This document shows, in pieces, positions 32,529 through 42,288 of a stretch of 64,000 bases of DNA. The stretch's first letter is position 1. The number at the start of each line of letters is the position of its first letter. The DNA is taken from assembly GCF_000158095.2 (NCBI RefSeq), contig NZ_CM011002.1, positions 1,131,228 to 1,195,227 of the forward strand. Direction: 5' to 3'. The notes below the pieces were generated by a model, which searched no databases, was not told the DNA's origin, and saw nothing but the letters and a program-made list of their open reading frames with translations. The position numbers and the translations under genes are program-made. Source of the DNA: Roseibium alexandrii DFL-11. GTDB lineage: Bacteria > Pseudomonadota > Alphaproteobacteria > Rhizobiales > Stappiaceae.

Positions 32529-33518
32529 ATGTCGATGCTGGCGCAATTCCCAAGCAATAGCAGTCTCATCACCGTTGCAGGATTTTGTTGCATCGTTTTG
32601 ACCGCACCTGCCGTTGCAAAGGACCAAGTGTTTCTCACACTGGCAACGGGCGGGGTGACCGGTGTCTATCATCCGGCCGGCACAGAGATCTGCCGGGCAG
32701 TCAATAAAAGCCGTTCTGAGCACGGGGTGCGGTGTGCTGCTGAAGCGGGCCGCGGATCAGTAGGAAGCCTCAAACAACTTCGGGATCGCGACGTCGATTT
32801 CGCGATCGTTCAGGCCGACTGGCAACACCATGCCTATTTGGGAACGTCCGTGTTTTCAGAATACGGGCCCATGGAGGATCTGAGGGTTGTTGCCGGACTG
32901 CATACCGAAATGGCAGCCATCGTTGTGCGGGCAGATTCTGGTTTCATGGACGTCTCTGACCTTAAAGGGCAGCGCATCAATATCGGCCCGGCGGGCTCTG
33001 GTTCTGCCGCGACCTGGGGTCAGTTAACGCAACACCTTCCCTGGTCGGAGGAGGATCGCGCAGCGATCACCCAAGAAGATCTCTCCGGGCTGGGTGAAGC
33101 GCTATGCGTAGGCGAAATCGACGCTTATTTTGTTGTGATTGGTCATCCAGCGGGCGTCATTGAGGAAACACAAGAGGTCTGCCCCGTCCAGTTTATTGAG
33201 ATCGGTGCCGACATCTCAGAGAAGATGGTGGCTGATACTCCCTATTATCGCGCCGCGGAGATCCCTTCAGGGGCTTATGGTGAATACAATGCGATTGAAA
33301 CCATCGGGACCCGCGCTTTGCTTGTCACCGTTGAACAAATGCCTACTCATGCAGTTTCAACCGTCCTGAGATCTCTTTTGTCGGACATAGAGCGATTCAG
33401 AACCGTCCATCCAGCTCTCACAGATCTGGCTGGGGCCCTACTTGTTGAGGCAAAAACGGAAGCACCGCTACATCTTGGCGCAGTGCAATTTTATAAAGAT
33501 CAAGGCTATTTGCCTTGA
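32529..33518 (+). CDS. TAXI-family solute-binding protein
   Basis: 329 residues from ATG 32529, chosen because a signal peptide starts there (hydrophobic I-T-V-A-G-F-C-C-I-V-L, cleavage after A-V-A) and GAAGAG lies upstream; ATGs at 32442 and 32499 are possible. L-A-T-G-G-V-T-G-V-Y-H-P-A-G and R-G-S-V-G-S-L-K-Q-L-R-D-R-D-V-D-F-A-I-V-Q-A-D match TAXI (TRAP-associated extracytoplasmic immunogenic) proteins that bind small organic acids such as glutamate-like ligands in the periplasm. No TRAP membrane subunit is nearby, so it is an orphan binding protein. Confidence 0.88.
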   Translation: MSMLAQFPSNSSLITVAGFCCIVLTAPAVAKDQVFLTLATGGVTGVYHPAGTEICRAVNKSRSEHGVRCAAEAGRGSVGSLKQLRDRDVDFAIVQADWQHHAYLGTSVFSEYGPMEDLRVVAGLHTEMAAIVVRADSGFMDVSDLKGQRINIGPAGSGSAATWGQLTQHLPWSEEDRAAITQEDLSGLGEALCVGEIDAYFVVIGHPAGVIEETQEVCPVQFIEIGADISEKMVADTPYYRAAEIPSGAYGEYNAIETIGTRALLVTVEQMPTHAVSTVLRSLLSDIERFRTVHPALTDLAGALLVEAKTEAPLHLGAVQFYKDQGYLP

Positions 33519-33660
33519 AAGGCCCACAACCAAAGAGCAAGCGGTGATGTCAACCGCTCGCCAAATGGTGACCAGGCCGTGTTTGTGTCGGCAGCTTGAG
33601 CCGGATAAAAGACACACATTGGAATAAGACCGCTTCGGCCCATAGGGAATATTTTCTGGA

Positions 33661-34401
33661 ATGATCCAAGACGTCACCATCATCGGCGCCCTCCTTGCCG
33701 GGGTCCTATCTTTTGTGTCTCCATGCGTCCTGCCGCTTGTGCCACCCTATCTGGGATATCTCGCTGGGGTCTCACTGGATCAGTTGACGGGTGAAGACGA
33801 CACTGACGAGGCCGCTTCGCGGCGTGTTTTCTTCAGCGCTCTGGTTTTTGTGCTCGGCTTCTCGACGGTCTTCGTTCTCCTTGGCGCCACCGCAAGTTTC
33901 CTTGGTCAATTTATTCGTATGTATCTGGATTATCTCGGATATATCGCCGGAGCTGCCATCATTGTGATGGGTCTGCACTTCCTTGGCGTGTTCAAGATCG
34001 GTTTTCTTTACAAGGAGGCCCGCGTGCATGTGGACCAAAAGCCCGCTGGCCCGATGGGCGCTTATGTCATTGGACTTGCATTCGGATTTGGCTGGACGCC
34101 CTGCGTTGGGCCGATCCTGGCCGCAATCCTGTTTGTTGCCGGGGCCAAAGATACAGTACTGCAAGGAACAGTTCTTCTGGCAGCCTATGCCTTGGGCTTA
34201 GGCATTCCGTTCCTGATCGCTGCGTTGTTCGCAAGGCCGTTCCTGAGGTTCATGAAGCGTTTCCGCAAGCACATGGGAACCGTTGAAAAAGCCATGGGGG
34301 GGGTGCTCGTTCTAACAGGGATCATGTTCCTGACCGGGCAGATGGCCGTTTTCTCATACTGGCTTTTGGAAACGTTCCCGGCTTTCCAATACATCGGCTA
34401 G
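33661..34401 (+). CDS. Cytochrome c biogenesis CcdA-family transmembrane protein
   Basis: 246 residues with six predicted membrane helices. The paired redox Cys appear as S-P-C-V-L-P-L-V-P-P-Y-L-G-Y (TM1) and W-T-P-C-V-G-P-I-L (TM4), the CcdA/DsbD-beta signature. It passes electrons from cytoplasmic thioredoxin to periplasmic partners for cytochrome c maturation or thiol repair. The next gene is on the opposite strand (convergent), and no partner thioredoxin is next to it. Confidence 0.93.
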   Translation: MIQDVTIIGALLAGVLSFVSPCVLPLVPPYLGYLAGVSLDQLTGEDDTDEAASRRVFFSALVFVLGFSTVFVLLGATASFLGQFIRMYLDYLGYIAGAAIIVMGLHFLGVFKIGFLYKEARVHVDQKPAGPMGAYVIGLAFGFGWTPCVGPILAAILFVAGAKDTVLQGTVLLAAYALGLGIPFLIAALFARPFLRFMKRFRKHMGTVEKAMGGVLVLTGIMFLTGQMAVFSYWLLETFPAFQYIG

Positions 34402-34431
34402 CCGCCGAGCCGCGTCTGGGCAGGGGGCGCT

Positions 34432-35625
34432 TTAAAAGGTCTGTTGCGGGAAGTCGGCAGCAGAGACCATCGGCGCTCCATTGTAGAGCGCAGGCTGGCA
34501 GACGTTGGTCACGTCAAGAAGGTAATAACAGGCAGCTGCTGCATCTGCAGCGTTTCCAAACGGTCCGATCAAGAGTGAGACGCCGCCGTCAGCGGAGCGC
34601 TCCTTTATGAGCGGCCGCAGATCCTGCATACGTTCTTCATTCTGCTCCCGGAAATTCGACCAGGCATTTGCGGCTTCCGCAAGCGAAGTGTAATGGCCCA
34701 CAATTGCTCCAAAATCACTCCGCCTGAGCGTGCTTGATCCACCACCGCGCAGGGTGCCGACACCGTCTGACGGAACAATAATCTTGGGCCGCAAGCTTGT
34801 TCCTGCCGGAGTGCTGTCAAAATCATCTTGTGGCAACAGGTTGTCTGATTGCCGGATGGATCCTGTGGTTGCCGGAGATGTGTCCGCCGACGGCAGTTGA
34901 ACGATCTTCACCGGGGCTTGTGAGGCGATCGGCGGTTCATAGGCCGGTGTTGCTTGCCCGGAATAGATTGTTATCCGCCGGGAAGGCGGGCGCCGTTCAT
35001 TTTGTGGATCTGAAGATGCGGGGGCTTCAAGCCCGGCGGTCTTGGTGTCGTCCAAAGCATGCGGTTTCGGCAGCGGTGCCATCGGGCGTTTGATGTCAGT
35101 CGCATCGGCAAGATCAGGAACACCAGGGTCCTTCATGAAGGATGCCGTCGTCGAAGAGGTCTGGTTTTCTTGCGCCGGGATAGCGGCGACTGGTCGCGAC
35201 AGTTCCGATTCAAGTGCAGCAATACGGCGGGAATAGCCATCATTCTGCTCACTTATCGTGCTCAGCCGGCGGCGCAAGCGGGCGATTTGATCCTGCAAAA
35301 CGGAAATCTGGCTCTGATCCAACCCCAATGTTTCTTGAGATGCTGTTTGTGCCGGGAGATGAAGCACTTCGACAGCGTTTGGGCTCGTGTAGGACCGGAT
35401 CGAAGCCGTGGATCCGACGTCGCCTGCCGGCGGCAGTGGCAATCCTGCGACCCGTGTTCCTGCGGGCGCAAAGCCGGAGGTTGATGATCCGAATTTGTAG
35501 GACGCCATGCCAATGGAGCCCATCACAATCGCGGCAAAAGCCCAAGATAACACACCTACACGCGATGGCGTGAAGGTGTCGCGGATATTTTCCCGCACCG
35601 GTTTTTTGGCACTGGCCGCCTGCAA
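34432..35625 (-). CDS. SPOR-domain membrane-anchored protein
   Basis: 397 residues from TTG 35625 (AGGA upstream). One N-terminal transmembrane helix (W-A-F-A-A-I-V-M-G-S-I-G-M-A) follows a short cytoplasmic part. Then comes a coiled-coil stretch (Q-D-Q-I-A-R-L-R-R-R-L-S-T-I-S-E-Q), a long Pro/Ser-rich linker, and a C-terminal SPOR-like repeat fold (about residues 305-385, G-H-Y-T-S-L-A-E-A-A-N-A-W-S-N-F and S-L-L-I-G-P-F-G). SPOR domains bind denuded peptidoglycan at the division septum, so a role in division or envelope remodelling is likely. It is divergent from glmU. Confidence 0.8.
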   Translation of the reverse strand: MQAASAKKPVRENIRDTFTPSRVGVLSWAFAAIVMGSIGMASYKFGSSTSGFAPAGTRVAGLPLPPAGDVGSTASIRSYTSPNAVEVLHLPAQTASQETLGLDQSQISVLQDQIARLRRRLSTISEQNDGYSRRIAALESELSRPVAAIPAQENQTSSTTASFMKDPGVPDLADATDIKRPMAPLPKPHALDDTKTAGLEAPASSDPQNERRPPSRRITIYSGQATPAYEPPIASQAPVKIVQLPSADTSPATTGSIRQSDNLLPQDDFDSTPAGTSLRPKIIVPSDGVGTLRGGGSSTLRRSDFGAIVGHYTSLAEAANAWSNFREQNEERMQDLRPLIKERSADGGVSLLIGPFGNAADAAAACYYLLDVTNVCQPALYNGAPMVSAADFPQQTF

Positions 35626-35809
35626 CTGTCCTGTTCCCCGATTCTCGCTTCGAATCCTTCGAAAGGTAGTTCATTTGGCGCTGAATATGGTTAATGAAAC
35701 GGTAATATGCACTGTAGGCCGTTCAGATCTTTCAATGTTCTGTGGATCGGGGCATATAGGGGCCAAAGTGACTGGGCGCGCCGCCCAAGTTGAGTGAATT
35801 GAGGCGTTT

Positions 35810-37165
35810 ATGACATTGCGAAGCTGCCATTCCGTGGTACTGGCTGCCGGACTTGGGACCCGCATGAAATCGGACTTGCCAAAGGTCATGCATCCGGTTG
35901 GCGGGTTGCCGATTGTCGGCCATGTCCTGAAGGTTCTCGGCCAAACCGGCTCGAGCCGTCTGTCTGTCGTGACCGGACCCGGCATGCCGGAGCTTGAAGA
36001 ACTCGTAGGTGATTTGGCACCGGATGCGCGTTGTTTTGTTCAGACGGATCGCCTTGGCACTGCGCATGCGGCGCTAGCGGCTGAAAAAGCCTTGGAAAAT
36101 GTGACCGACGACGTACTGGTGCTGTTCGGGGACACGCCGCTGGTTACGGCAGCGACCGTCGAAAAGGTGCGGGGCGCACTTGCCGGCGGCGCCGATGTGG
36201 TTGTTCTCGGGTTTGAAACGGACACTCCGTTCGGTTATGGGCGCCTGCTTACGGACGACGGACGGCTTGTGGCGATCCGGGAGGAAAAAGACGCCAGCGA
36301 TTCCGAGCGGAAGATCACCTTCTGCAATTCCGGGATCATGGGCTTTGCGGGTGAAAAAGCGCTTGGCATTCTGCAGGCGATTGGCAATGACAACGCAAAG
36401 GGCGAATACTACCTGACCGATGCGGTTGAAGTCGCCAATGCCAAAGGCCTGAAGGTTGTCGCTGTTGCGGGAACTGAAGCGGAAACCCAAGGCATCAATA
36501 CGCGGGCCCAGTTGGCAGCGTGTGAGGCTGATTTTCAGGCAAGCAAGCGCGAGCAGTTTTTGGAGAGCGGCGTTACGCTTCTAGCGCCTGAAACAGTATT
36601 TTTCGCCCACGATACCGTCATTGAACCGGATGTTATCATTGAGCAAAATGTTGTTTTTGGGACGGGCGTAACCGTGCGGTCCGGCGCACAGATTCGGTCG
36701 TTCAGTCATCTTGAGGGCGCCGACGTCGGGAACGGCGCAGTTGTTGGGCCTTACGCGCGTTTGCGCCCCGGAACGGTCCTTGGAAAAGATGTTCGGGTGG
36801 GCAATTTCGTCGAAGCCAAAAATGCCGTTTTCGGCGATGGCGCAAAAGCCAATCATTTGAGCTACGTGGGGGATGCGCGTGTTGGTGAGGCCAGCAATAT
36901 CGGCGCCGGCACCATCACGTGCAACTATGATGGTTTCTTGAAACACCACACGCACATCGGGACGGGCACCTTTGTCGGATCGAACTCCACGCTTGTCGCC
37001 CCGGTGACGCTCGGTGACGGTGCATTCGTTGCAGCCGGCAGTGTCATTACAAGAGATGTCGCGGGCGACGCAATGGCCTTCGGGCGTTCACGCCAGCAAT
37101 CCAAGGATGGGATGGCTAAGGTTCTCCGCGATAAGCTGAAAAAGGCGAAAAACCAGAAATCCTGA
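35810..37165 (+). CDS. glmU: Bifunctional N-acetylglucosamine-1-phosphate uridylyltransferase / glucosamine-1-phosphate acetyltransferase
   Basis: 451 residues. Pyrophosphorylase domain with L-A-A-G-L-G-T-R-M-K-S-D-L-P-K-V at the N-terminus, then a left-handed beta-helix acetyltransferase with hexapeptide repeats and N-H-L-S-Y-V-G-D-A, C-N-Y-D-G and V-G-S-N-S-T-L-V-A-P. It makes UDP-GlcNAc for peptidoglycan and lipid A. GAGG precedes ATG 35810. glmS follows 122 bp downstream in the same direction, so the two steps of the pathway are linked. Confidence 0.98.
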   Translation: MTLRSCHSVVLAAGLGTRMKSDLPKVMHPVGGLPIVGHVLKVLGQTGSSRLSVVTGPGMPELEELVGDLAPDARCFVQTDRLGTAHAALAAEKALENVTDDVLVLFGDTPLVTAATVEKVRGALAGGADVVVLGFETDTPFGYGRLLTDDGRLVAIREEKDASDSERKITFCNSGIMGFAGEKALGILQAIGNDNAKGEYYLTDAVEVANAKGLKVVAVAGTEAETQGINTRAQLAACEADFQASKREQFLESGVTLLAPETVFFAHDTVIEPDVIIEQNVVFGTGVTVRSGAQIRSFSHLEGADVGNGAVVGPYARLRPGTVLGKDVRVGNFVEAKNAVFGDGAKANHLSYVGDARVGEASNIGAGTITCNYDGFLKHHTHIGTGTFVGSNSTLVAPVTLGDGAFVAAGSVITRDVAGDAMAFGRSRQQSKDGMAKVLRDKLKKAKNQKS

Positions 37166-37287
37166 CAAGGTGCCCGTCGGACCCGGCTTGTCACTTTCTG
37201 AAATAAGCTTTGATTTCAATTTGCCACGCCGCCTCGTCTAAACCGGAGCGGACGATTTGATTTGGGTAATGTGAGGAACATAACTGC

Positions 37288-39114
37288 ATGTGCGGGATTG
37301 TTGGCATTTTGGGCGGGGTTGCAGCGGCGCCGAGGCTTGTGGATTCGCTCAAGAGGCTGGAATACCGCGGTTATGATTCTGCTGGCGTTGCAACGCTCGT
37401 CGGCGGTGAACTTCAGCGCCGCCGTGCGGAAGGAAAGCTGCGCAACCTCGAAGGCGCTCTTGAAAAGACACCGCTGGAAGGGTCCAGTGGCATTGGTCAT
37501 ACCCGCTGGGCGACGCACGGCGCCCCGACTGTCGGCAACGCCCATCCGCATCAGGCCGGGCGCGTTGCGGTCGTCCATAACGGCATCATCGAAAACTATC
37601 TCGATTTGCGTGATGAAATCACTGCGGCCGGTGCGGTCCTAGACACTGAGACCGACACGGAAGTCGTTGCGCATCTTTTGAATTTCGAGATCGCAAAGGG
37701 CGCTTCCCCGAAGGACGCGGTCGCCACAGTCCTTCCCCGTCTCAACGGGGCATTCGCACTCGCCATACTGTTTGCCGGTGAAGACGATCTTCTGATTGGG
37801 GCACGCAAGGGATCCCCGCTGGCAGTTGGTCATGGCGACGGTGAAATGTTCCTCGGATCTGATGCAATAGCTTTGTCGCCGTTCACCGACCGTATCACCT
37901 ATCTGGATGAAGGGGGATGGGCTGTCCTGACCCGGACATCCTGCGAGATTTTTGATGCCGGCAATCAACCGGTGTCACGGCCGGAGGCGCGTTCATCTGT
38001 CACCGCTGCGCTGATGGACAAGGGCAATTACAAGCACTTCATGGCCAAGGAAATTCATGAACAGCCGGAAGTGCTCGGTCACACCTTGTCCCGGTATCTG
38101 GACTACGGCGCGCAATCTGCAAAGGTGGCCGGCGCTGACAAGATTAAATTCAAGGATCTGTCCCGTTTGGTCATTTCCGCCTGCGGAACAGCATATCTTG
38201 CTGGTCTTGTTTCCAAATACTGGTTTGAAAAATACGCAAGGCTTCCGGTCGACATCGATATTGCGAGCGAGTTCCGCTACCGCGAAACGCCGATGAGCGA
38301 CAAGGACAGTGCGCTGTTCATCTCTCAATCCGGAGAGACAGCCGATACGCTCGCCTCGCTCCGTTATTGCAAGGAGCAGGGGGCTGCCATCGGCGCTGTC
38401 GTCAATGTGCCGGAAAGCACGATTGCCCGCGAAGCAGACGTGGTGTTCCAGACGATCGCGGGTCCTGAAATCGGTGTTGCCTCCACGAAGGCGTTCACTT
38501 GCCAGCTGACCGTTCTGGCTGCACTTGCCCTGCAGGCCGGTCGGGAACGCGGTGTCTTGTCTGCAGAAGACGAGAAAAAACTCGTGGCGGAGCTCACCGA
38601 AGTTCCAAGCCTTGCGCTGAAGGCACTTGCCAGCGAACAGGCGATCGAAAAACTGTCTCAAACGTTGTCCCAGGCAACGAACGCGCTTTATCTCGGCCGG
38701 TCTACCAGCTTCCCTCTTGCGCTCGAGGGCGCGCTGAAGCTGAAGGAACTCTCCTATATTCATGCGGAAGGTTACGCCGCCGGTGAACTCAAGCATGGAC
38801 CCATCGCGTTGATCGACGAGAACATTCCGGTTTTCGTTATCGCGCCCTACGATCGGATTTTTGAGAAGACCGTTTCGAACATGCAGGAAGTCGCCGCACG
38901 TGGTGGCCGCATCGTTCTCATTACCGATCAAAAGGGCGCCGCAGAAAGCGGAAACGCTGCGCAGGACACGGTTATCCTGCCGGAAATGTCGGATATCGTT
39001 GCACCGATCATCTACGCACTGCCGGTTCAAATGATTGCTTATCATACGGCCGTGTTCATGGGCACTGATGTCGATCAGCCGCGCAATCTCGCCAAGTCGG
39101 TGACGGTGGAATAA
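37288..39114 (+). CDS. glmS: Glutamine-fructose-6-phosphate aminotransferase
   Basis: 608 residues. M-C-G-I-V-G-I-L-G-G gives the N-terminal catalytic Cys after Met removal. H-T-R-W-A-T-H-G marks the glutaminase site. Two SIS domains follow (I-S-Q-S-G-E-T-A-D-T-L and G-R-S-T-S-F-P-L-A-L-E-G-A-L-K-L-K-E), ending P-R-N-L-A-K-S-V-T-V-E as is usual. It makes glucosamine-6-phosphate from fructose-6-phosphate and glutamine, feeding GlmU. I see no glmS ribozyme fold in the 122-bp leader. Confidence 0.98.
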   Translation: MCGIVGILGGVAAAPRLVDSLKRLEYRGYDSAGVATLVGGELQRRRAEGKLRNLEGALEKTPLEGSSGIGHTRWATHGAPTVGNAHPHQAGRVAVVHNGIIENYLDLRDEITAAGAVLDTETDTEVVAHLLNFEIAKGASPKDAVATVLPRLNGAFALAILFAGEDDLLIGARKGSPLAVGHGDGEMFLGSDAIALSPFTDRITYLDEGGWAVLTRTSCEIFDAGNQPVSRPEARSSVTAALMDKGNYKHFMAKEIHEQPEVLGHTLSRYLDYGAQSAKVAGADKIKFKDLSRLVISACGTAYLAGLVSKYWFEKYARLPVDIDIASEFRYRETPMSDKDSALFISQSGETADTLASLRYCKEQGAAIGAVVNVPESTIAREADVVFQTIAGPEIGVASTKAFTCQLTVLAALALQAGRERGVLSAEDEKKLVAELTEVPSLALKALASEQAIEKLSQTLSQATNALYLGRSTSFPLALEGALKLKELSYIHAEGYAAGELKHGPIALIDENIPVFVIAPYDRIFEKTVSNMQEVAARGGRIVLITDQKGAAESGNAAQDTVILPEMSDIVAPIIYALPVQMIAYHTAVFMGTDVDQPRNLAKSVTVE

Positions 39115-39116
39115 TC

Positions 39117-39554
39117 ATGCCGGATGCGGACAAGTCAGTCATCGTTCTGTTTGAGGAACAGCACCGCCAGGATGTGATCGCGCTTTGGAAAAAATGTGGT
39201 CTGGTGCGCGCCTGGAATGATCCGGACAAGGATATTGACCGGTGTCTCAATGTGGACGCCAGCCGCTTGTTTGTGTTGATGAAAGACCAGACAGTCATTG
39301 GCTCGGTGATGACCGGTTACGATGGCCATCGTGGCGCGGTTTATTATTTGAGTGTCGATCCGGCGCATCAAGGCGGCGGATATGGACGCAAGCTTATGCA
39401 ACAGTGCGAAGACTATCTGACTGGCCTTAGCTGCCCTAAGATCAATCTGTTCGTACGTAAAGACAATGACGCCGTGCACAGGTTCTATGGGGAAATGGAT
39501 TATGCGCTTGAAACGTCGGCAGCCTTCGGAAAACGGCTGATCCCGGACGACTGA
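39117..39554 (+). CDS. GNAT-family acetyltransferase (YpeA-like)
   Basis: 145 residues, starting two bases after glmS stop and probably co-transcribed. GNAT motif A reads L-S-V-D-P-A-H-Q-G-G-G-Y-G-R-K-L-M, the acetyl-CoA pyrophosphate loop, and V-H-R-F-Y-G-E-M-D-Y is motif B. The pattern is that of YpeA-type acetyltransferases. The acceptor is unknown; the glmS neighbour does not prove an amino-sugar substrate. Confidence 0.9.
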   Translation: MPDADKSVIVLFEEQHRQDVIALWKKCGLVRAWNDPDKDIDRCLNVDASRLFVLMKDQTVIGSVMTGYDGHRGAVYYLSVDPAHQGGGYGRKLMQQCEDYLTGLSCPKINLFVRKDNDAVHRFYGEMDYALETSAAFGKRLIPDD

Positions 39555-39581
39555 TTGACACCCAAGGACTCACCACCTGCG

Positions 39582-39974
39582 TTACATAGGATCCGCGCCC
39601 TGGTCCTTAGGAGTGGGGCCAGACGGACGGGACACAACATAGATGGCGCATCCGATCATCCCCACCGCGACTACAGCCGCGAGCCAGAGCTGCGGTGCAG
39701 TGCCCCAATAGAAAAGAGCATACCCGAAGCACATTCCAGCTATCGCATAGAGCTTGGCATTCAAAGGGATGGCGCCGTGTTCCCGCCAGGAAATGACCGG
39801 CGGTCCGAAGACGGGATGATCGAGGATCTTTTTTTCAAGCCGGGGGGAGGATCTTGCAAAACAAGCGGCTGCAAGAATGAAGAAAATCGTGCTGGGCAGA
39901 ATCGGCAAGAATGCCCCAACGATGCCCACCGCGACGCAAGCCAGTCCGAGTATCATGAACGTGGTGCGGTGCAA
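39582..39974 (-). CDS. YbaN/DUF454 inner-membrane protein
   Basis: 130 residues from TTG 39974, supported by GGAGG six bases upstream on the minus strand. Two to three membrane helices; the family signature L-P-I-L-P-S-T-I-F-F-I-L-A-A-A-C-F-A-R-S-S-P-R is present at about residues 24-47. Function of DUF454 proteins is unknown. Convergent with the GNAT gene. Confidence 0.88.
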   Translation of the reverse strand: MHRTTFMILGLACVAVGIVGAFLPILPSTIFFILAAACFARSSPRLEKKILDHPVFGPPVISWREHGAIPLNAKLYAIAGMCFGYALFYWGTAPQLWLAAVVAVGMIGCAIYVVSRPSGPTPKDQGADPM

Positions 39975-40116
39975 TCGTGCCTCCGATTCCGGCAGAAACT
40001 CCGGTCAAAGCCGAAAATTAATTCAAGCGCAGGATACTGCGCTGCGATAAAGATACTTATCTAGCTGGTGGCTGGATGCAAAATGGAAACTCACAAACGA
40101 TGTTCAGGTTCCGCTT

Positions 40117-40854
40117 ATGAGCAAGCACAAACATAATGCAGATGATGAGCATTTGGTAGCCCACCGCCCCAATGCCGCAACGCGTGTCCGGAACTATTTT
40201 CTTACAGGTCTCGTGATTACCGGTCCGATCGGCATCACGTTGTGGCTGACCTGGACATTCATCAAGTGGGTCGACAGCTGGGTCAAACCCTTTGTCCCGC
40301 GGGTCTACAATCCTGAGACCTATCTGCCGTTTTCGATACCTGGGTTCGGGTTGATCGTCGCGGTGGTCGTCCTGACGATCGTAGGGTTCCTGGCGGCTAA
40401 TTTCCTGGGCCGCAGTTTGATCTCTTTCGGCGAACGCCTCGTCGACAGAATGCCACTTGTTCGCAATATTTACAGTGGCTTAAAGCAAATCTTTCAGACA
40501 GTACTTGATCAGCGCGGGACGAGTTTCAACAAGGCTGCCTTGATCGAATATCCGCGGAAAGGCCTGTGGGCGATTGTGTTCATCTCCACAGACACCAAGG
40601 GCGAAGTCTCCTCGCAGCTGAAGAACTTGGCAGATACCGTGTCTGTATTCCTGCCCACAACGCCAAACCCGACATCCGGTTTCTTGTTGTTCGTTCCCAA
40701 AGAAGATGTCATCGAACTGAACATGAGCGTTGAAGACGCGGCCAAGCTGGTCATTTCGGCCGGCCTTGTGAGCCCTGATTATCCCGAATATGTGGAAGAT
40801 CTGGTGGTAGATCCGAAACAGGCGGAGCGCCTGAAAAAGGTCGAGAAAGTCTAG
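40117..40854 (+). CDS. DUF502-family membrane protein
   Basis: 245 residues. Two N-terminal membrane helices: one around Y-F-L-T-G-L-V-I-T-G-P-I-G-I-T-L-W-L, a second L-I-V-A-V-V-V-L-T-I-V-G-F-L-A-A-N. The conserved core P-L-V-R-N-I-Y-S-G-L-K-Q and F-L-P-T-T-P-N-P-T-S-G-F follow, and the C-terminal part is cytoplasmic or periplasmic and soluble. This matches DUF502, whose role is not settled. No obvious operon partner. Confidence 0.93.
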   Translation: MSKHKHNADDEHLVAHRPNAATRVRNYFLTGLVITGPIGITLWLTWTFIKWVDSWVKPFVPRVYNPETYLPFSIPGFGLIVAVVVLTIVGFLAANFLGRSLISFGERLVDRMPLVRNIYSGLKQIFQTVLDQRGTSFNKAALIEYPRKGLWAIVFISTDTKGEVSSQLKNLADTVSVFLPTTPNPTSGFLLFVPKEDVIELNMSVEDAAKLVISAGLVSPDYPEYVEDLVVDPKQAERLKKVEKV

Positions 40855-40974
40855 GAAACCAGTCTCTGCGTCGGGTCTGGACCAGACACCGGCAAACACC
40901 ACGAAAGCTTTCCAAGAGGTATACTGTTCGGTTACGGTGAAGGCCCGTCTTTTGTTCCTCCCGGACAGTTTCGA

Positions 40975-42288
40975 ATGCCCTTTGTTGATGACCTGATTGC
41001 CTTCTCTGCGCAGCCTTCCGCCGACTTGCCTGCACCTGCTGTCCAATTGGCGAAGTTCTCCCTGCTGGATTGGCTCGTCTGCGGCAGTGCCGGGGTGGAA
41101 GAACCGGTGGCGCAAAAACTTCGCGCGTTTGGCGCCAGCGAAGGGGGTGTTCAAACTGCCTCAACATTTGGCGGTTCCAAGATGCCGCCAAGAATGGCCG
41201 CTCTCATCAACGGTACTGTCAGCCACGCGCTGGATTACGACGACACCCATTTTTCCCATGTCGGCCACCTGTCGGTTGGCATCTATCCGGCGGCGCTTGC
41301 CGCAGCTGAAGATGTAGAGGCGTCCGCTGCAGACATGATTGCGGCCTTTGTGGTTGGTGCGGAGGCCGCGATCCGCATAGGAACGGTTCTTGGAGCTGCG
41401 CACTACAATCTCGGTTTCCATCAAACGGCAACCGCAGGCGCCTTTGGCGCGACGGTCGCAGCTGGCCGGCTCTATGGTCTGTCGTCAGAGCAGATGCGGG
41501 CGGCGATTGGGCTCTGTGCAACGCGGGCATCCGGGCTGAAGTCGCAATTCGGCACGATGGGCAAGCCTTATAACGCCGGGATCGCTGCCTCCAATGGTAT
41601 TGAATGTGCCCAGCTTGCCCGGCTTGGCATGACCTCCTGTGAGGATGGACTGATGGGGCTGCAAGGGTTTGCGGAAACGCATAATCCCGACACTACCCCA
41701 GAGAAGGCTATTTGGAACGATGGGAGCCAGAACCGTCTGCGCTTTGAAGACAACAAATACAAACTGCATGCCTGTTGTCATGGATTGCATGCCATGATCG
41801 AAGGGCTGTTGTTGGCAAAGAACACTGGCGTAACCTCTGACGATGTTGCCGAATTTGTATTGAGAACCAATCCGCGTTGGCTGAAGGTTTGTGACATCAA
41901 TCAGCCGCGCACAGGGCTTGAGGTCAAGTTCAGCTATGCCTGGCTCGCCGGCATGACCCTAAGGGGCGATGTAACCGGCGCACCGGACACTTACACCGAC
42001 GCATTGGCGCTGGATCCGGGATTGGCGGCATTTGGGGAGACCGTGACTGTGGTTGGCGATGATACACTAACCGACCTGCAGGCTGATGGCGTTCTGAAGC
42101 TCAAAAACGGAGAGACGCGCCCAGTGTCCTTTGATCTTGCAGCGCCACTGCCAATGGAAACCCTGGAAGGCAAACTACGATCCAAAGCGCACGCTTGCCT
42201 CGGTCAAGAAGGAGATCACATTTGGTCAATCCTTGACCGGCTGGACCAGATGAATGCGCGGGCAATAGGAAAACTTGTCGCCGGCTAA
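40975..42288 (+). CDS. MmgE/PrpD family protein
   Basis: 437 residues, starting at ATG 40975. H-A-L-D-Y-D-D-T-H-F-S-H-V-G-H-L-S near residue 85 is the family's characteristic stretch; later N-A-G-I-A-A-S-N-G-I and K-L-H-A-C-C-H-G-L-H-A. Members include 2-methylcitrate dehydratase and cis-aconitate decarboxylase; the substrate cannot be set from sequence. It is convergent with recG, overlapping by 4 bp. Confidence 0.92.
   Translation: MPFVDDLIAFSAQPSADLPAPAVQLAKFSLLDWLVCGSAGVEEPVAQKLRAFGASEGGVQTASTFGGSKMPPRMAALINGTVSHALDYDDTHFSHVGHLSVGIYPAALAAAEDVEASAADMIAAFVVGAEAAIRIGTVLGAAHYNLGFHQTATAGAFGATVAAGRLYGLSSEQMRAAIGLCATRASGLKSQFGTMGKPYNAGIAASNGIECAQLARLGMTSCEDGLMGLQGFAETHNPDTTPEKAIWNDGSQNRLRFEDNKYKLHACCHGLHAMIEGLLLAKNTGVTSDDVAEFVLRTNPRWLKVCDINQPRTGLEVKFSYAWLAGMTLRGDVTGAPDTYTDALALDPGLAAFGETVTVVGDDTLTDLQADGVLKLKNGETRPVSFDLAAPLPMETLEGKLRSKAHACLGQEGDHIWSILDRLDQMNARAIGKLVAG

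Noticed and set aside
37166..37287. glmS ribozyme or terminator between glmU and glmS
   Set aside because: I see no glmS ribozyme core; the GACAAG/CTTGTC hairpin near 37165-37190 lacks a T-run and is too weak to call.
37993..39045. 350-codon minus-strand ORF opposite glmS
   Set aside because: Shadow of glmS; product lacks any recognisable pattern.
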